From NCBI GenBank assembly GCA_030603465.1, contig JAUVXT010000012.1, positions 1 to 21,937 on the forward strand: a stretch of DNA of 21,937 nucleotides. The letters are read 5' to 3'. The notes beneath the pieces were generated by a model. The model was not told the origin of the DNA, did no database searches, and worked only from the letters and a program-made list of their open reading frames with translations. Position 1 is the first letter of the stretch. Every line of letters starts with the position of its first letter. Both the position numbers and the translations under genes were made by a program. The DNA comes from Deltaproteobacteria bacterium. GTDB taxonomy: Bacteria; Desulfobacterota; Syntrophia; Syntrophales; UBA2210. Of this stretch, positions 1 through 8,018 are shown piece after piece.

Positions 1-237
1 TTCTCGTTTAAAAAATCCCCCGGGAATCTTGCCTGCCGCCGACGTCATTTCCTGATAATCGACGGTCAGTGGCATAAAGTCTACGCCCTCCCGCTTAGTT
101 GTCTGGGAAACCACGGTAATCATTACTACGGTTTCACCATAAATAACCATGACAGCTCCATCTGCCTGGCCGGCCACATAATTGGTTTTCACGGAGATAT
201 CTCTCCCAGCAAAAGCCGTTTTAAATATTTCACTCAT
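1..237 (-). CDS. pnp: Polyribonucleotide nucleotidyltransferase, N-terminal part (cut by window edge)
   Basis: PNPase is the phosphorolytic 3'-5' exoribonuclease of the RNA degradosome. Only the first 79 codons are present; the frame runs off the left edge without a stop. The translation starts MSEIFKTAFAGRDISVKTNY and contains the family's first RNase PH domain signature: AVMVIYGETVVMITVV, then DFMPLTVDYQEM, then SAAGKIPGGFFKRE. The ATG at 235-237 is preceded by AAAAGGAG with a rather long spacer of about 12 nt. It lies 26 bp behind rpsO, the usual rpsO-pnp arrangement, so it is probably co-transcribed with it. Identity is secure from motif and context; the KH and S1 domains are outside the window. 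Confidence 0.95.
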   Translation of the reverse strand, partial: MSEIFKTAFAGRDISVKTNYVAGQADGAVMVIYGETVVMITVVSQTTKREGVDFMPLTVDYQEMTSAAGKIPGGFFKRE

Positions 238-263
238 ATTTTTATTTTTCTCCTTTTAATGTG

Positions 264-530
264 TCACCTTCTCAATCCAAGTCGTTTGATTATCTCTCTG
301 TATCTCTCAATATCCTTTGTTTTAAGATAATCCAAGAGCCTTCGTCTTCTGCCAACCAGTTTTAGAAGCCCCCTTCGAGAATGATGATCTTTTTTATGAA
401 CCTTAAAATGCTCCGTTAAATACTCTATCCTTGCACTCAGAAGAGCAACCTGTACTTCCGGAGACCCTGTATCGCTTTTATGTGCTTGAAAGTTGCTAAT
501 TGCCTCCTTTTTCTTCTCTTCAGTTAACAC
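264..530 (-). CDS. rpsO: Small ribosomal subunit protein S15 (uS15)
   Basis: S15 is a primary 16S rRNA-binding protein of the 30S platform. The 88-residue product is the normal family length and shows the typical core: HKSDTGSPEVQVALLSARI near residues 17-35, then HKKDHHSRRGLLKLVGRRRR near residues 45-64, then YLKTKDIERYREII. The start codon is GTG (528-530), preceded by GGGAGGAG at a good distance, so translation initiation looks efficient. It sits between truB and pnp in the standard order. A 183 bp gap separates it from truB and holds a candidate promoter, so rpsO-pnp may be partly uncoupled from the rimP operon. In other bacteria S15 represses its own leader; no such fold was identified here. 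Confidence 0.98.
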   Translation of the reverse strand: MLTEEKKKEAISNFQAHKSDTGSPEVQVALLSARIEYLTEHFKVHKKDHHSRRGLLKLVGRRRRLLDYLKTKDIERYREIIKRLGLRR

Positions 531-639
531 AGTCTCAACTCCTCCCTTATGTAAATGTAATATCTATATGGAATTCGCGTTTCCAATTTTTCATAAAGAT
601 AAATTACAATCTTCCATTGCCACCAAATGAGACAACGGA

Positions 640-668
640 ATTATAAACCAAAATGCAAAATATAACAG
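640..668 (-). promoter_or_regulatory. Candidate promoter for rpsO-pnp
   Basis: On the minus strand a perfect TATAAT (640-645) lies 17 bp downstream of CTGTTA (663-668), which matches the -35 consensus poorly. Transcription would start near 633, giving a leader of about 100 nt before rpsO. The position, in the only sizeable gap between truB and rpsO, supports a secondary promoter; the weak -35 keeps confidence modest. Confidence 0.4.
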
Positions 669-713
669 CAAGAATTTCATTCTGAAATCCATGCCCGTCA
701 TGAATCGCCAAAA

Positions 714-1646
714 TCAATTATTGAACACCCTCAAAATCTTGGCTACGCCTCCGTCTGCGCGCGAAGGAGTAATCTCCTCGGAAGAACAAAGCATCCTTGC
801 AATGGCAACGATGTGATTGCCTTCCAGGACAAATTTGACCAAGTCACCTTCCGCAAGCGTATCGGTGTTATAACTTTTCAATACATCTATTCCTGGTTGA
901 TATCCATTTTTTATCTTACCGGCAATCTCGGCATCTACTATGATGGAACGAAGTTGAGGCAACATCTCCGCCATTGGAATAAGATTTTCCATTATGCTCT
1001 GCTTCTTTTCCTCTTTGTTAAGCCCTTCAAGGGTTATCGCCGATTCTTCCCTGAAATATCCGCTTTTCACTCTCCTAAGCCTGTACAGGCAGGCCCCACA
1101 GCCTAATCTGTTGCCGATATCGGCACACAGGGATCTTATGTAGGTGCCTTTCGAACAGGAGACGACAAAACTAACGTAGGGCAATGCTATATCCTCTATG
1201 ATAATTCCGTAAATTTCAATCGTCCTTAAGGGCGGGGTGATATCTACGCCTTCTCGCGTCCATTTATAGAGAGGTTTCCCCTTGAATTTAATAGCCGAAT
1301 ACCTGGGTGCCCTCTGCTCAATGGCTCCGGTAAATGATTGTATCACATCCTCTATCTCATCTACAGTTACGTCGGGAAGTTTCCGTGCCACAACCTTCCC
1401 CTCCATATCGAGCGTATCTGTCTCTACACCTAAAAGCATTGTGGCCCGATATTCCTTATCATCTTCTGCAAAGAACTGTATAAGTTTTGTCGCCTCGTTG
1501 ATGCATACGGGAAGCACTCCTGTGGTCAGCGGATCGAGTGTCCCCGTGTGGCCTATTTTTTTTATATTGAGAACATTTCTTATGTCATGAACAATATCAA
1601 AAGATGTCCTGCCCGCAGGCTTATCTACAATCACTGTGCCATTCAT
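714..1646 (-). CDS. truB: tRNA pseudouridine(55) synthase TruB
   Basis: TruB converts U55 of the tRNA T-loop to pseudouridine. The 310-residue product shows the N-terminal VDKPAGRTSFDIVH motif and the catalytic loop HTGTLDPLTTGVLPVCINEATK, with the expected nucleophile Asp38 (TLDPL); the more usual LATG is LTTG here. It also has the RYSAIKFKGKPLYKWTREG stretch and the SKGTYIRSLCADIG motif around residues 165-178. The C-terminus is PUA-like. The start ATG (1644-1646) has only a weak ribosome binding site (GAGAA). It follows nrnA after a 107 bp gap in the classic nusA-infB operon order. Confidence 0.97.
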   Translation of the reverse strand: MNGTVIVDKPAGRTSFDIVHDIRNVLNIKKIGHTGTLDPLTTGVLPVCINEATKLIQFFAEDDKEYRATMLLGVETDTLDMEGKVVARKLPDVTVDEIEDVIQSFTGAIEQRAPRYSAIKFKGKPLYKWTREGVDITPPLRTIEIYGIIIEDIALPYVSFVVSCSKGTYIRSLCADIGNRLGCGACLYRLRRVKSGYFREESAITLEGLNKEEKKQSIMENLIPMAEMLPQLRSIIVDAEIAGKIKNGYQPGIDVLKSYNTDTLAEGDLVKFVLEGNHIVAIARMLCSSEEITPSRADGGVAKILRVFNN

Positions 1647-1722
1647 ATTTCAGTTCTCGGTTATCGATGTCAGCATTTAATTGCAATTAATATCACTTTC
1701 GCATTTAAGTTGATGAACCCTC

Positions 1723-1750
1723 GCATAAACACCTTTATTACGAAAGAACC
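1723..1750 (+). repeat. Short form of the split repeat (nrnA-truB gap)
   Basis: The plus strand reads GCATAAACACCTTT followed directly by ATTACGAAAGAACC. These are the two outer blocks of the element at 15336-15422 (14 and 17 identical bases sharing TTT), without the 56 nt interior and its hairpin. It lies just downstream of the nrnA stop codon. Confidence 0.6.
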
Positions 1751-1753
1751 CAA

Positions 1754-2725
1754 TTAATTGACCCTCTCACTCTCCATAGCGCAGATCACATTAACGAGCC
1801 TTCTCTTAATGGTTTCTATATCACCTTTAATCCTGCAAGCTGACGCATTTACATGTCCACCGCCCCCAAATTCTCCGGCTATGCGTGCCACGTCTATCTC
1901 TCTTTTCGATCGCAGGCTGACCTTAAAATCATTCTCTGCCATTTCAAAATAAAAGAGGGCAACTTCAGTCCCCTTTACAGAACGAACCAGATCTACAATC
2001 CCCTCCGTGTGTTCATTCAAGGCCCCCGCATCTCTAAGCATCTTTTGAGTTACCAGCACGGAACCTATCTTCCCATTTTCATGAAACTCCAGCGTGTCCA
2101 GCGTCATCCCCATAAGCCTTATCTGCGGCAGGGGTTTGGTCTCATATATAAGTTCGGATATTAACCTGAAATCGGCACCTCTTTCGATCAGCTTTGCCGC
2201 CAGCTTAAAGGTATTGCTCGTGGTATTGGAATAACGGAATGATCCAGTATCGGTCATAATAGCTGTGTAGATGTTTGTCGCAATGTCCTTGGTTAGACTT
2301 ACCTTCAACGCCTCCGAAAACCTGTAAATGATTTCTCCCGTGGAACTTGCCGAAGGATCAACAAGAGAATGATCTCCAAAATTATCGTTTGATATATGGT
2401 GATCAATACTAACGATATCCCTTGCTGCAGACTGTATGTGACTCGCCTGATCTCCAACTCTATCAAGTTCACTGCAGTCCAGAATAATGGCAACATCAAA
2501 GCTCTCAACCGCGTCAAGGGTATGAACAACGACATCAGCGCCGGGAAGAAATTTGTAAACATCAGGTGTCTTGTCCTGATTGTACACAACAACATCCTTT
2601 CCCAGATCATTAAGAATATGATACGTGGCAAGTTCCGATCCCAGTGCATCTCCATCAAGCCTTATGTGAGTGGTAACAAGAAAGGTCTTGGAAGAATTTA
2701 TAATATCAGCTATTTTGTCTAACAT
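1754..2725 (-). CDS. nrnA: DHH/DHHA1 phosphoesterase, NrnA-like (oligoribonuclease / pAp phosphatase)
   Basis: NrnA-type enzymes hydrolyse very short RNA oligomers and 3'-phosphoadenosine 5'-phosphate. Using the ATG at 2723-2725 the protein has 323 residues. The DHH domain carries the metal ligands in order: HIRLDGDALGS (H20, D24, D26), DCSE (D83), DHH (108-110) and TDTGSFRY (D159). The C-terminal DHHA1 domain ends with the substrate-binding GEFGGGGHVNASA motif. An upstream in-frame TTG at 2755 would add ten residues, but the ATG has an AGAGAG site 7 nt ahead, so I chose the ATG. It overlaps the end of rbfA by 20 bp, indicating translational coupling. The rbfA-nrnA-truB order is common in Firmicutes and Desulfobacterota. 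Confidence 0.94.
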   Translation of the reverse strand: MLDKIADIINSSKTFLVTTHIRLDGDALGSELATYHILNDLGKDVVVYNQDKTPDVYKFLPGADVVVHTLDAVESFDVAIILDCSELDRVGDQASHIQSAARDIVSIDHHISNDNFGDHSLVDPSASSTGEIIYRFSEALKVSLTKDIATNIYTAIMTDTGSFRYSNTTSNTFKLAAKLIERGADFRLISELIYETKPLPQIRLMGMTLDTLEFHENGKIGSVLVTQKMLRDAGALNEHTEGIVDLVRSVKGTEVALFYFEMAENDFKVSLRSKREIDVARIAGEFGGGGHVNASACRIKGDIETIKRRLVNVICAMESERVN

Positions 2726-3077
2726 CCGATGTCTCTCTTTCGTGTATATCAGCAAGCAGTCTTTCTATTCGATCTCCATATTCAAAAGATTCATCAAAAA
2801 TGAATTTTAATTCCGGAACATGGCGAAGCTGCAATCTCTTTCCCATCTCTCTCCTTAAAAATCCCGATGCCCTTTCAAGCCCCTCTTGTGCTTCATTACT
2901 GGAAACATCCTCCCCCATGGAAACAAAAAACACCTTGGACAACCGTAGATCATCGGTCACCTTTACGCCCGTTACGGTAACATTCCTTGTCCGCGGGTCT
3001 CTCACCTGTTTCAATAAGATATCTGAAATTTCAGCCCTTATCAGATCGGCTACCCTGTCAGACCTCTTAAAACTCAT
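2706..3077 (-). CDS. rbfA: 30S ribosome-binding factor RbfA
   Basis: RbfA is a KH-fold assembly factor that binds immature 30S subunits near the 5' end of 16S rRNA and is involved in cold adaptation. The product has 123 residues, normal for the family. It starts with SFKRSDRVADLIRAEISDIL and has the conserved DPRTRNVTVTGVKVTDDLRL segment near residues 27-46, then GFLRREMGKRLQLRHVPEL near residues 72-90 and the closing FIFDESFEYGDRIERLL. Its ATG overlaps the end of ylxP by 11 bp and its 3' end overlaps nrnA by 20 bp, so three genes are tightly coupled. Confidence 0.97.
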   Translation of the reverse strand: MSFKRSDRVADLIRAEISDILLKQVRDPRTRNVTVTGVKVTDDLRLSKVFFVSMGEDVSSNEAQEGLERASGFLRREMGKRLQLRHVPELKFIFDESFEYGDRIERLLADIHERETSDVRQNS

Positions 3078-3405
3078 TACTTTTACCTTCCTTATACCCG
3101 CAATTATCGGCAGTATCGGATATATTGATTAGCTCAATTTCAGAATTGATCACATCGGCAATCTTGAGATCTGCTATGAATTTTATAATCTTATCAAGCC
3201 TTGAGTTGACAAAGCTTCTATCGTTTCCCACCACAGCGAAACCTATCTGTCCCCTCTTCCATTCATCATTTTCGCCAACTTCAGCTATGGAAATGGAGAA
3301 CTTGTTTTGCGTCCTGCTCACAATTCTACGCAGAACACCCCTTTTTTCCTTCAAAGACCTGCTCTCTACAATAAAGATCTCAATTATTCCGATACCGACT
3401 ACCAT
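3067..3405 (-). CDS. ylxP: DUF503 family protein (YlxP-like)
   Basis: This is a small protein of 112 residues from the ATG at 3403-3405. The sequence MVVGIGIIEIFIVESRSLKE, followed by KRGVLRRIVSRTQNKFSISI and AEVGENDEWKRGQIGFAVV, is the typical DUF503 pattern, and the position between infB and rbfA is where ylxP lies in many Gram-positive and Desulfobacterota genomes. The molecular role is not well established; ribosome-assembly participation is inferred from conserved context. The open frame extends upstream into infB, but the family starts at MVVG, ten bases after the infB stop. The ribosome binding site is weak (AAGAAAG about 15 nt ahead), so translation probably depends on coupling with infB. 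Confidence 0.9.
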   Translation of the reverse strand: MVVGIGIIEIFIVESRSLKEKRGVLRRIVSRTQNKFSISIAEVGENDEWKRGQIGFAVVGNDRSFVNSRLDKIIKFIADLKIADVINSEIELINISDTADNCGYKEGKSNEF

Positions 3406-3415
3406 ATATAAAATG

Positions 3416-5908
3416 TTACAACTTTCTTGCAACCTCTTTACTGGTATATATCTCAAGAATGTCCCCCACCTTGACATCATCAAAGCCGTCTATCCCGATA
3501 CCGCACTCAAAGCCGGACTGGACATCCTTAGCATCATCTTTAAACCTTTTCAGTGAAAGAATCTTTCCATCATGTATCGGGGTGCCGTCCCGCAATACCC
3601 GTATATTGGAGTTTCTTGTCACCTTGCCTTCAGTAACGTAGCTACCCGAAATAACTCCCGCCTTGGGAATCTTGAAGAGTTCTCGTATCTCGGCCCTTCC
3701 TTCAAAAACTTCTTCGTAGTCGGGTTCCAGCAACCCTTCCATGCCGGCCTTCACGTCTGCAATGGCATTATAGATCACGTCGTAACCCTTTATTGCGACG
3801 CCCTCTTTCTCGGCGAGTTCTGAAACTCTGGAATCGCACCCTGTATTAAAGCCTATAATGATAGCGTCAGATGCAGAGGCCAGCATTATGTCTGTTTCCG
3901 TGATTGACCCCGTTGAGCTATGAATTATCTTCAGTTTCACATCGTCGGTACTGAGCTGCAACAGGGCCTCGGAAAGCGCCTCCACAGAACCCTGAACATC
4001 TCCCTTAACGATAACATCAAACTCTTTTGCCCCCTCTTTAATCCTGTCGTACAGTTGTTCGAGGGTCAGCTTTGAGGTCTTGGAAAGCTCTTTCTGCCTT
4101 TCCTTGAGGAGCCAGTACTCACCAATACCACGCGCCTTTTTCTCATCGTCGACACAGATAAAATCCACGCCGGCCTGGGGAACCTGAGAAAAGCCTATTA
4201 CTTCCACGGGGGTGGAAGGCCCTGCCTCATTCAACCGTTCCCCTTTATCGCTGATCATAGCCCTGACCTTGCCATACTCGGTTTTAGAAACAAAGGCGTC
4301 CCCTTCTCTCAGAGTTCCTTCCTGTATCAGGACAGTCGCAACGGGGCCCCTCCCCCTGTCAAGTTTCGATTCGATTATGATTCCCTGGGCAGCCCTATCC
4401 GGATCGGCCTTAAGCTCCATTATATCAGCCTGAAGAAGTATTAATTCCAGAAGTTCCTCTATCCCTGTTTTCATCTTTGCTGAAATTTCCGCATATATGG
4501 TATCCCCTCCCCATGCTTCAGGAACGAGCTCATGCTCAGCTAGCTGCTGTGTAATGCGATCTATATCGGCATTAGGCTTGTCAATCTTATTTATGGCAAC
4601 TATAATGGGCACCCCTGCGGCCTTGGAGTGGTTAATAGCCTCTACCGTTTGTTCCATAACCCCATCATCGGCAGCCACTACCAGAACAACGGTATCGGTT
4701 ACCTGGGCGCCTCTTGCCCGCATTGCTGTGAAGGCCTCGTGCCCGGGAGTATCTACAAAAACGATATCCCTGTCATTGATGTGCACATGATATGCACCAA
4801 TTGCCTGCGTGATTCCTCCCGCCTCTCCCCCTATTACATTTGTCTCCCTGATCGCATCCAATAGTGAGGTTTTCCCATGATCAACATGCCCCATAATTGT
4901 TACGACCGGCGCCCTCGGTTTCAGTTTCTCCGGCGCGGATTCCACCTTCTGGGTGATTTCATCATATTCATTGCCTACAGATTCAATTTGATATCCAAAT
5001 TCACCCGCCACCAGACTCGCCACATCAATATCTATTGATTGATTTATAGTAACCATCATGCCCATTGAAACCAGTTTACCGATCAATTCGCCAGCCTTTA
5101 CTCCCATTTTCTGGGCAAGGGCTCCCACTCTTATCGCCTCTCCTACCTTTATTCTTCTCTTAATCGCCTTTGGGGTTGTGATCTCCGTCTCTTTCATCTT
5201 GCCGGTTAATGTCTTCTTATCTTCCTTCCAATTCCTATGCCTTACAAACGCCCCACCCCTTCTTGTACGTTTTTCTCTCTTCTCAATACGCTGTTTAACA
5301 AAGGCCTTTTTCCGCGCCGGGACTTCTTCCACCACAACTTCCACGGGACGTTTTTTCTTTTTATCCGGCTGCGCCTCTAGCGATACATCTTCAGGTTTCT
5401 CCTCGGGAACAGCCGCCTTTTTCTTTTCCCCTGAAACCGCGGCCGGCACGACCTTCTTTAATTTTCTTTCGGGTTCTTTTCCTTTTACCGCCTCTTTTGT
5501 AGCAGTCTTTGGTATTTCTTTTTCTTCCTTTGCTTCCTCAGAAACTTTTTCTTCATGCTCCTTTATTTCTTCAACTGTTCTAACTTCTTCTTTCGCTTCT
5601 ACAGCCGGCTTTTGCTCTACTTCAGGCTCATCCGAACCCGCCTCCACAGTTTCAGCCGGTTTGATTTCTTCCTTCTCTACAGGCTGGCGGATGACTCTCC
5701 TTCTGATAACTGACGTCTTTATCCTTTTCTCCACAATCTCTTTTCTTCCGCCAAGGTGAAACTCCCTTTTCACTCTTTCCACCTCGTCGTCTTCAAGTGT
5801 GCTTGAATAAGACTTTACAGCTATACCCAGCTTTTCTAAGCGAACGATAAAATCTTTACTGTCCACATCGAGTTCTTTCGCCAACTCGTAAACCCTTGTT
5901 TTGGACAT
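3416..5908 (-). CDS. infB: Translation initiation factor IF-2
   Basis: IF-2 is the GTPase that places fMet-tRNA on the 30S subunit and promotes subunit joining. The 830-residue product begins with an IF2_N helix (SKTRVYELAKELDVDSKDF), then a long charged Lys/Glu/Pro/Ala-rich linker from about 55 to 235, then a second IF2_N-like segment (about 254-305). The G domain follows: G1 GHVDHGKTS (340-348), G3 DTPGHEA (386-392), G4 NKID (440-443) and a G5-like ISAK near 475. C-terminal domains II-IV follow, ending GDILEIYTSKEVARKL. CAGGAG lies 8 nt before the ATG. It is separated from nusA by 121 bp that holds a 7 bp hairpin (5990-6008) without a T-tract. Confidence 0.98.
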   Translation of the reverse strand: MSKTRVYELAKELDVDSKDFIVRLEKLGIAVKSYSSTLEDDEVERVKREFHLGGRKEIVEKRIKTSVIRRRVIRQPVEKEEIKPAETVEAGSDEPEVEQKPAVEAKEEVRTVEEIKEHEEKVSEEAKEEKEIPKTATKEAVKGKEPERKLKKVVPAAVSGEKKKAAVPEEKPEDVSLEAQPDKKKKRPVEVVVEEVPARKKAFVKQRIEKREKRTRRGGAFVRHRNWKEDKKTLTGKMKETEITTPKAIKRRIKVGEAIRVGALAQKMGVKAGELIGKLVSMGMMVTINQSIDIDVASLVAGEFGYQIESVGNEYDEITQKVESAPEKLKPRAPVVTIMGHVDHGKTSLLDAIRETNVIGGEAGGITQAIGAYHVHINDRDIVFVDTPGHEAFTAMRARGAQVTDTVVLVVAADDGVMEQTVEAINHSKAAGVPIIVAINKIDKPNADIDRITQQLAEHELVPEAWGGDTIYAEISAKMKTGIEELLELILLQADIMELKADPDRAAQGIIIESKLDRGRGPVATVLIQEGTLREGDAFVSKTEYGKVRAMISDKGERLNEAGPSTPVEVIGFSQVPQAGVDFICVDDEKKARGIGEYWLLKERQKELSKTSKLTLEQLYDRIKEGAKEFDVIVKGDVQGSVEALSEALLQLSTDDVKLKIIHSSTGSITETDIMLASASDAIIIGFNTGCDSRVSELAEKEGVAIKGYDVIYNAIADVKAGMEGLLEPDYEEVFEGRAEIRELFKIPKAGVISGSYVTEGKVTRNSNIRVLRDGTPIHDGKILSLKRFKDDAKDVQSGFECGIGIDGFDDVKVGDILEIYTSKEVARKL

Positions 5909-6029
5909 TTCTTAAACTCCTGATTATTCTATTAGCAAAGAATTTGACCCGTAATCATATGACCCCGTAAGCATTACTCTTTGCCGTTGAAATGTCTTTC
6001 CGACATTTTAGTATATTTCGAAGAAATAA

Positions 6030-7289
6030 CTAAGAATCCTTTTCTTCCAGTTCTAAATTAATTGCCTGTTTAGCCCCTTCAATCAAGGCAATCGCCTTCT
6101 TTTCGCTGATACCTTTAATGGAACTAAGCATTTCAGTGTCAGCAGAAGCCACGGACGTAACGCTCTTTATCCCTTCATCAAACAATAGTTGGGCGGTCCG
6201 CTCACCAACACCGGGAATGCTCAAGAGTGACTTGTATCCCGCCTCATCCTGTTCTGCCACAAGAGACTCCTTTTTAACATCAATCTTCCATCCGGTAAGT
6301 CTTGCAGCCAATCTCACATTTTGTCCACTTTTTCCAATAGCGAGTGAGAGTTGTTCGTCGGGTACGACAACCTCCATTGAACGCGTATCGTCATACATGT
6401 ATACCCGGTCAACCTTGGCAGGGGAGAGGGCATTACAAACGTATCTTACCTGGTCGTCCGAATAGGGTACAATATCTATCTTCTCTCCCCTTAACTCCTG
6501 TACCACACCCTGCACCCTCGAGCCCCTCATACCGACACAGGCTCCAACAGGATCGATATCCTTGTCCATTGTTTTAACAGCTATTTTTGCTCTATTGCCC
6601 GGTTCTCTTGCGATACTTACGATTTCAATCAACCCTTCGGAAATCTCGGGCACTTCAAGTTCGAAAAGTGTCTTCAGAAAGGCCGGGTGAGTTCTGGATA
6701 GTAATATTTGAGGACCTTTTGATATTCTTTTGACATCATACATATATGCCCTGACCCTCTCGCCTCTCTTGAATGTCTCCCTGTGTATCTGTTCAGAGTG
6801 AGGAATAACACCTTCCGTTCTGCCCAGGTTGACAATAATGTTTCCGCCTTCAAACCTCTGGACAAAGCCGTTTATCAGCTCTCCCTTCCGACCCTTGTAT
6901 TCCCCATAAATGTTGTCCCGTTCCGCATCTTTCACTTTCTGGATTATAATCTGTTTAGCTGTCTGGACGGCAATCCTTCCAAAAGTATTTGTTTCTATTT
7001 TCGTTCCGAGACTGTCACCCAGTTCCGCGTCGGTATCCAAATTTTCTCGGGCCTCCTCCTGTGAGAGCTGGCTATTCGGATTCAAAACCGTTTCAACCAC
7101 TGTCCTAAACTGGAAAATCTCTATCTCATCGGTTTCTTCATTGTACTGCGCCTCTAAATCCAAATCGAGACCCAGTTTCTTTTTAGCAGCAGTCAAAACG
7201 GCTGTTTCCAGGGCATCTACAATTATCTCTCTGTCTATGCCCTTTTCCTTCACTATCATTTCGATGAGACGTCCAAGCTCTGGTAACAT
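6030..7289 (-). CDS. nusA: Transcription termination/antitermination factor NusA
   Basis: NusA binds RNA polymerase and nascent RNA and modulates pausing, termination and rRNA antitermination. The 419-residue product has the N-terminal polymerase-binding domain (about 1-125), an S1 domain (about 132-200, KGELINGFVQRFEGGNIIVN), KH1 (about 225-300, with DPVGACVGMRGSRVQ), KH2 (about 300-345, with LAIGKSGQNVRLAARLTGW) and a helix-hairpin-helix tail (LLSIPGVGERTAQLL and SIKGISEKKAIAL). The tail replaces the two acidic repeats found in E. coli, as in many non-gamma lineages. A strong GGAGG lies 9 nt before the ATG, and it follows rimP after 17 bp. Confidence 0.98.
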   Translation of the reverse strand: MLPELGRLIEMIVKEKGIDREIIVDALETAVLTAAKKKLGLDLDLEAQYNEETDEIEIFQFRTVVETVLNPNSQLSQEEARENLDTDAELGDSLGTKIETNTFGRIAVQTAKQIIIQKVKDAERDNIYGEYKGRKGELINGFVQRFEGGNIIVNLGRTEGVIPHSEQIHRETFKRGERVRAYMYDVKRISKGPQILLSRTHPAFLKTLFELEVPEISEGLIEIVSIAREPGNRAKIAVKTMDKDIDPVGACVGMRGSRVQGVVQELRGEKIDIVPYSDDQVRYVCNALSPAKVDRVYMYDDTRSMEVVVPDEQLSLAIGKSGQNVRLAARLTGWKIDVKKESLVAEQDEAGYKSLLSIPGVGERTAQLLFDEGIKSVTSVASADTEMLSSIKGISEKKAIALIEGAKQAINLELEEKDS

Positions 7290-7306
7290 GTAAAAAATCC
7301 TCCAAA

Positions 7307-7786
7307 TTAAAACTCATATTGAAGATTTGCCTTAACTACCATTTCTCTTGATATCTGATAAGTCTTTCCATCTACGTCTAATATGAGATTTTTTTTACCT
7401 TCTTCTTCTAAATAATCTATCAGTCTGCCTGTAAAATTCCTTTTCCCATCCGTCTTTTCACTGACTCTTATCTTAACTTTACATCCCCTGTATTTCATAA
7501 AATCCCTGTCCCGGGCAAGGGGTCTATCCAGACCGGGCGATGACACCTCCAACGTATAAGACCCCGGAGGAACTTCATTCACATCCAGCAGGTCGCCAAG
7601 CTGTTTGCTGATTTCAGCACAGTCATCGACTGTAACACCGCCTTCTTTATCTATATAAACCCGCACAATCCAGCGAATCTTGCCCTTCAAACATTCAACA
7701 TGGACCAGTTCCATATTTTCAGATTCAATAACAGGGTCGATTAAATCGACAATTTGTGTCCGGTACGCATTGTTATAGTTTTTCAT
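7307..7786 (-). CDS. rimP: Ribosome maturation factor RimP
   Basis: RimP is required for 30S subunit maturation. From the ATG at 7784-7786 the protein has 159 residues and shows the family's segments: ENMELVHVECLKGKIRWIVR, VYIDKEGGVTVDDCAEISKQ, then PPGSYTLEVSSPGLDRPLAR and an Sm-like C-terminal domain. An in-frame TTG two codons upstream (7792) is an alternative start; neither has a good ribosome binding site. It is the first protein gene of the rimP-nusA-infB operon. Only about 10 bp separate the T-tract of an upstream hairpin from this start, so its mRNA must read through that hairpin or start upstream of it. Confidence 0.94.
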   Translation of the reverse strand: MKNYNNAYRTQIVDLIDPVIESENMELVHVECLKGKIRWIVRVYIDKEGGVTVDDCAEISKQLGDLLDVNEVPPGSYTLEVSSPGLDRPLARDRDFMKYRGCKVKIRVSEKTDGKRNFTGRLIDYLEEEGKKNLILDVDGKTYQISREMVVKANLQYEF

Positions 7787-7796
7787 GCTCAATATA

Positions 7797-7823
7797 AAAT
7801 AAAAAAGTGGGCATCGCCCACTT
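7797..7823 (-). terminator. Rho-independent terminator or attenuator before rimP
   Basis: On the minus strand an 8 bp perfect stem (AAGTGGGC / GCCCACTT, arms 7816-7823 and 7805-7812) with a 3 nt GAT loop is followed directly by TTTTATTTTAT. This is a textbook intrinsic terminator. It lies downstream of tRNA-Gly and immediately upstream of rimP, so it can end the tRNA transcript, and, because there is no room for a promoter after it, it may also attenuate the rimP operon. Confidence 0.8.
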
Positions 7824-7840
7824 AGAAAAATTCACGTGGA

Positions 7841-7869
7841 AATCTAGCACATTAATAATAAATATGCAA
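7841..7869 (-). promoter_or_regulatory. Candidate extended -10 promoter for the rimP operon
   Basis: On the minus strand TTGCAT (7864-7869) is followed after 17 bp by TGC-TAGATT (TAGATT at 7841-7846), that is an extended -10 (TGn) with four of six -10 matches. It lies between tRNA-Gly and the hairpin at 7797-7823. Transcripts would start near 7834 and pass the hairpin before reaching rimP. The match is moderate and could be fortuitous in AT-rich DNA. Confidence 0.4.
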
Positions 7870-7882
7870 TTAAAAAATAGTA

Positions 7883-7957
7883 TGGAGCGGGCGATGGGAA
7901 TCGAACCCACGACGTCCAGCTTGGGAAGCTGACATTCTACCGCTGAATTACGCCCGC
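7883..7957 (-). tRNA. tRNA-Gly (anticodon CCC)
   Basis: The minus strand folds as a complete tRNA cloverleaf: acceptor stem GCGGGCG / CGCCCGC, a 4 bp D stem ATTC / GAAT enclosing AGCGGTA, an anticodon stem TCAGC / GCTGG with loop TTCCCAA, and a T arm GTGGG-TTCGATT-CCCAT. The middle of the loop reads CCC, so it decodes GGG glycine codons. The 3' CCA is encoded (TCCA, 7883-7886). The gene has its own TTGACA promoter just upstream and a terminator about 60 bp downstream, so it can be expressed independently. Confidence 0.97.
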
Positions 7958-7966
7958 ACCGCGGTT

Positions 7967-7995
7967 TAAATATTAATTATTCACCATTATGTCAA
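7967..7995 (-). promoter_or_regulatory. Promoter of tRNA-Gly
   Basis: On the minus strand a consensus TTGACA (7990-7995) is followed after 17 bp by TATTTA (7967-7972). The expected start falls within a few bases of the 5' end of the mature tRNA (7957). The -10 box has three of six matches, but the -35 is perfect, and the same TTGACA-N17-TATTTA pair precedes rho. Confidence 0.6.
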
Positions 7996-8018
7996 GACAA
8001 TTAAGATACGACCACATC

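Noticed and set aside
2726..2755. TTG start ten codons upstream for nrnA
   Set aside because: The ATG at 2725 has an AGAGAG site 7 nt ahead and gives the usual N-terminus.
5058..5759. 233-codon open frame on the plus strand opposite infB
   Set aside because: It is the complement of the Lys/Glu/Pro-rich IF-2 linker and is a low-complexity Ser/Phe-rich translation with no recognisable family or ribosome binding site.
5990..6008. 7 bp hairpin in the nusA-infB gap as a terminator
   Set aside because: No T-tract follows on the minus strand; at most a minor RNA structure.
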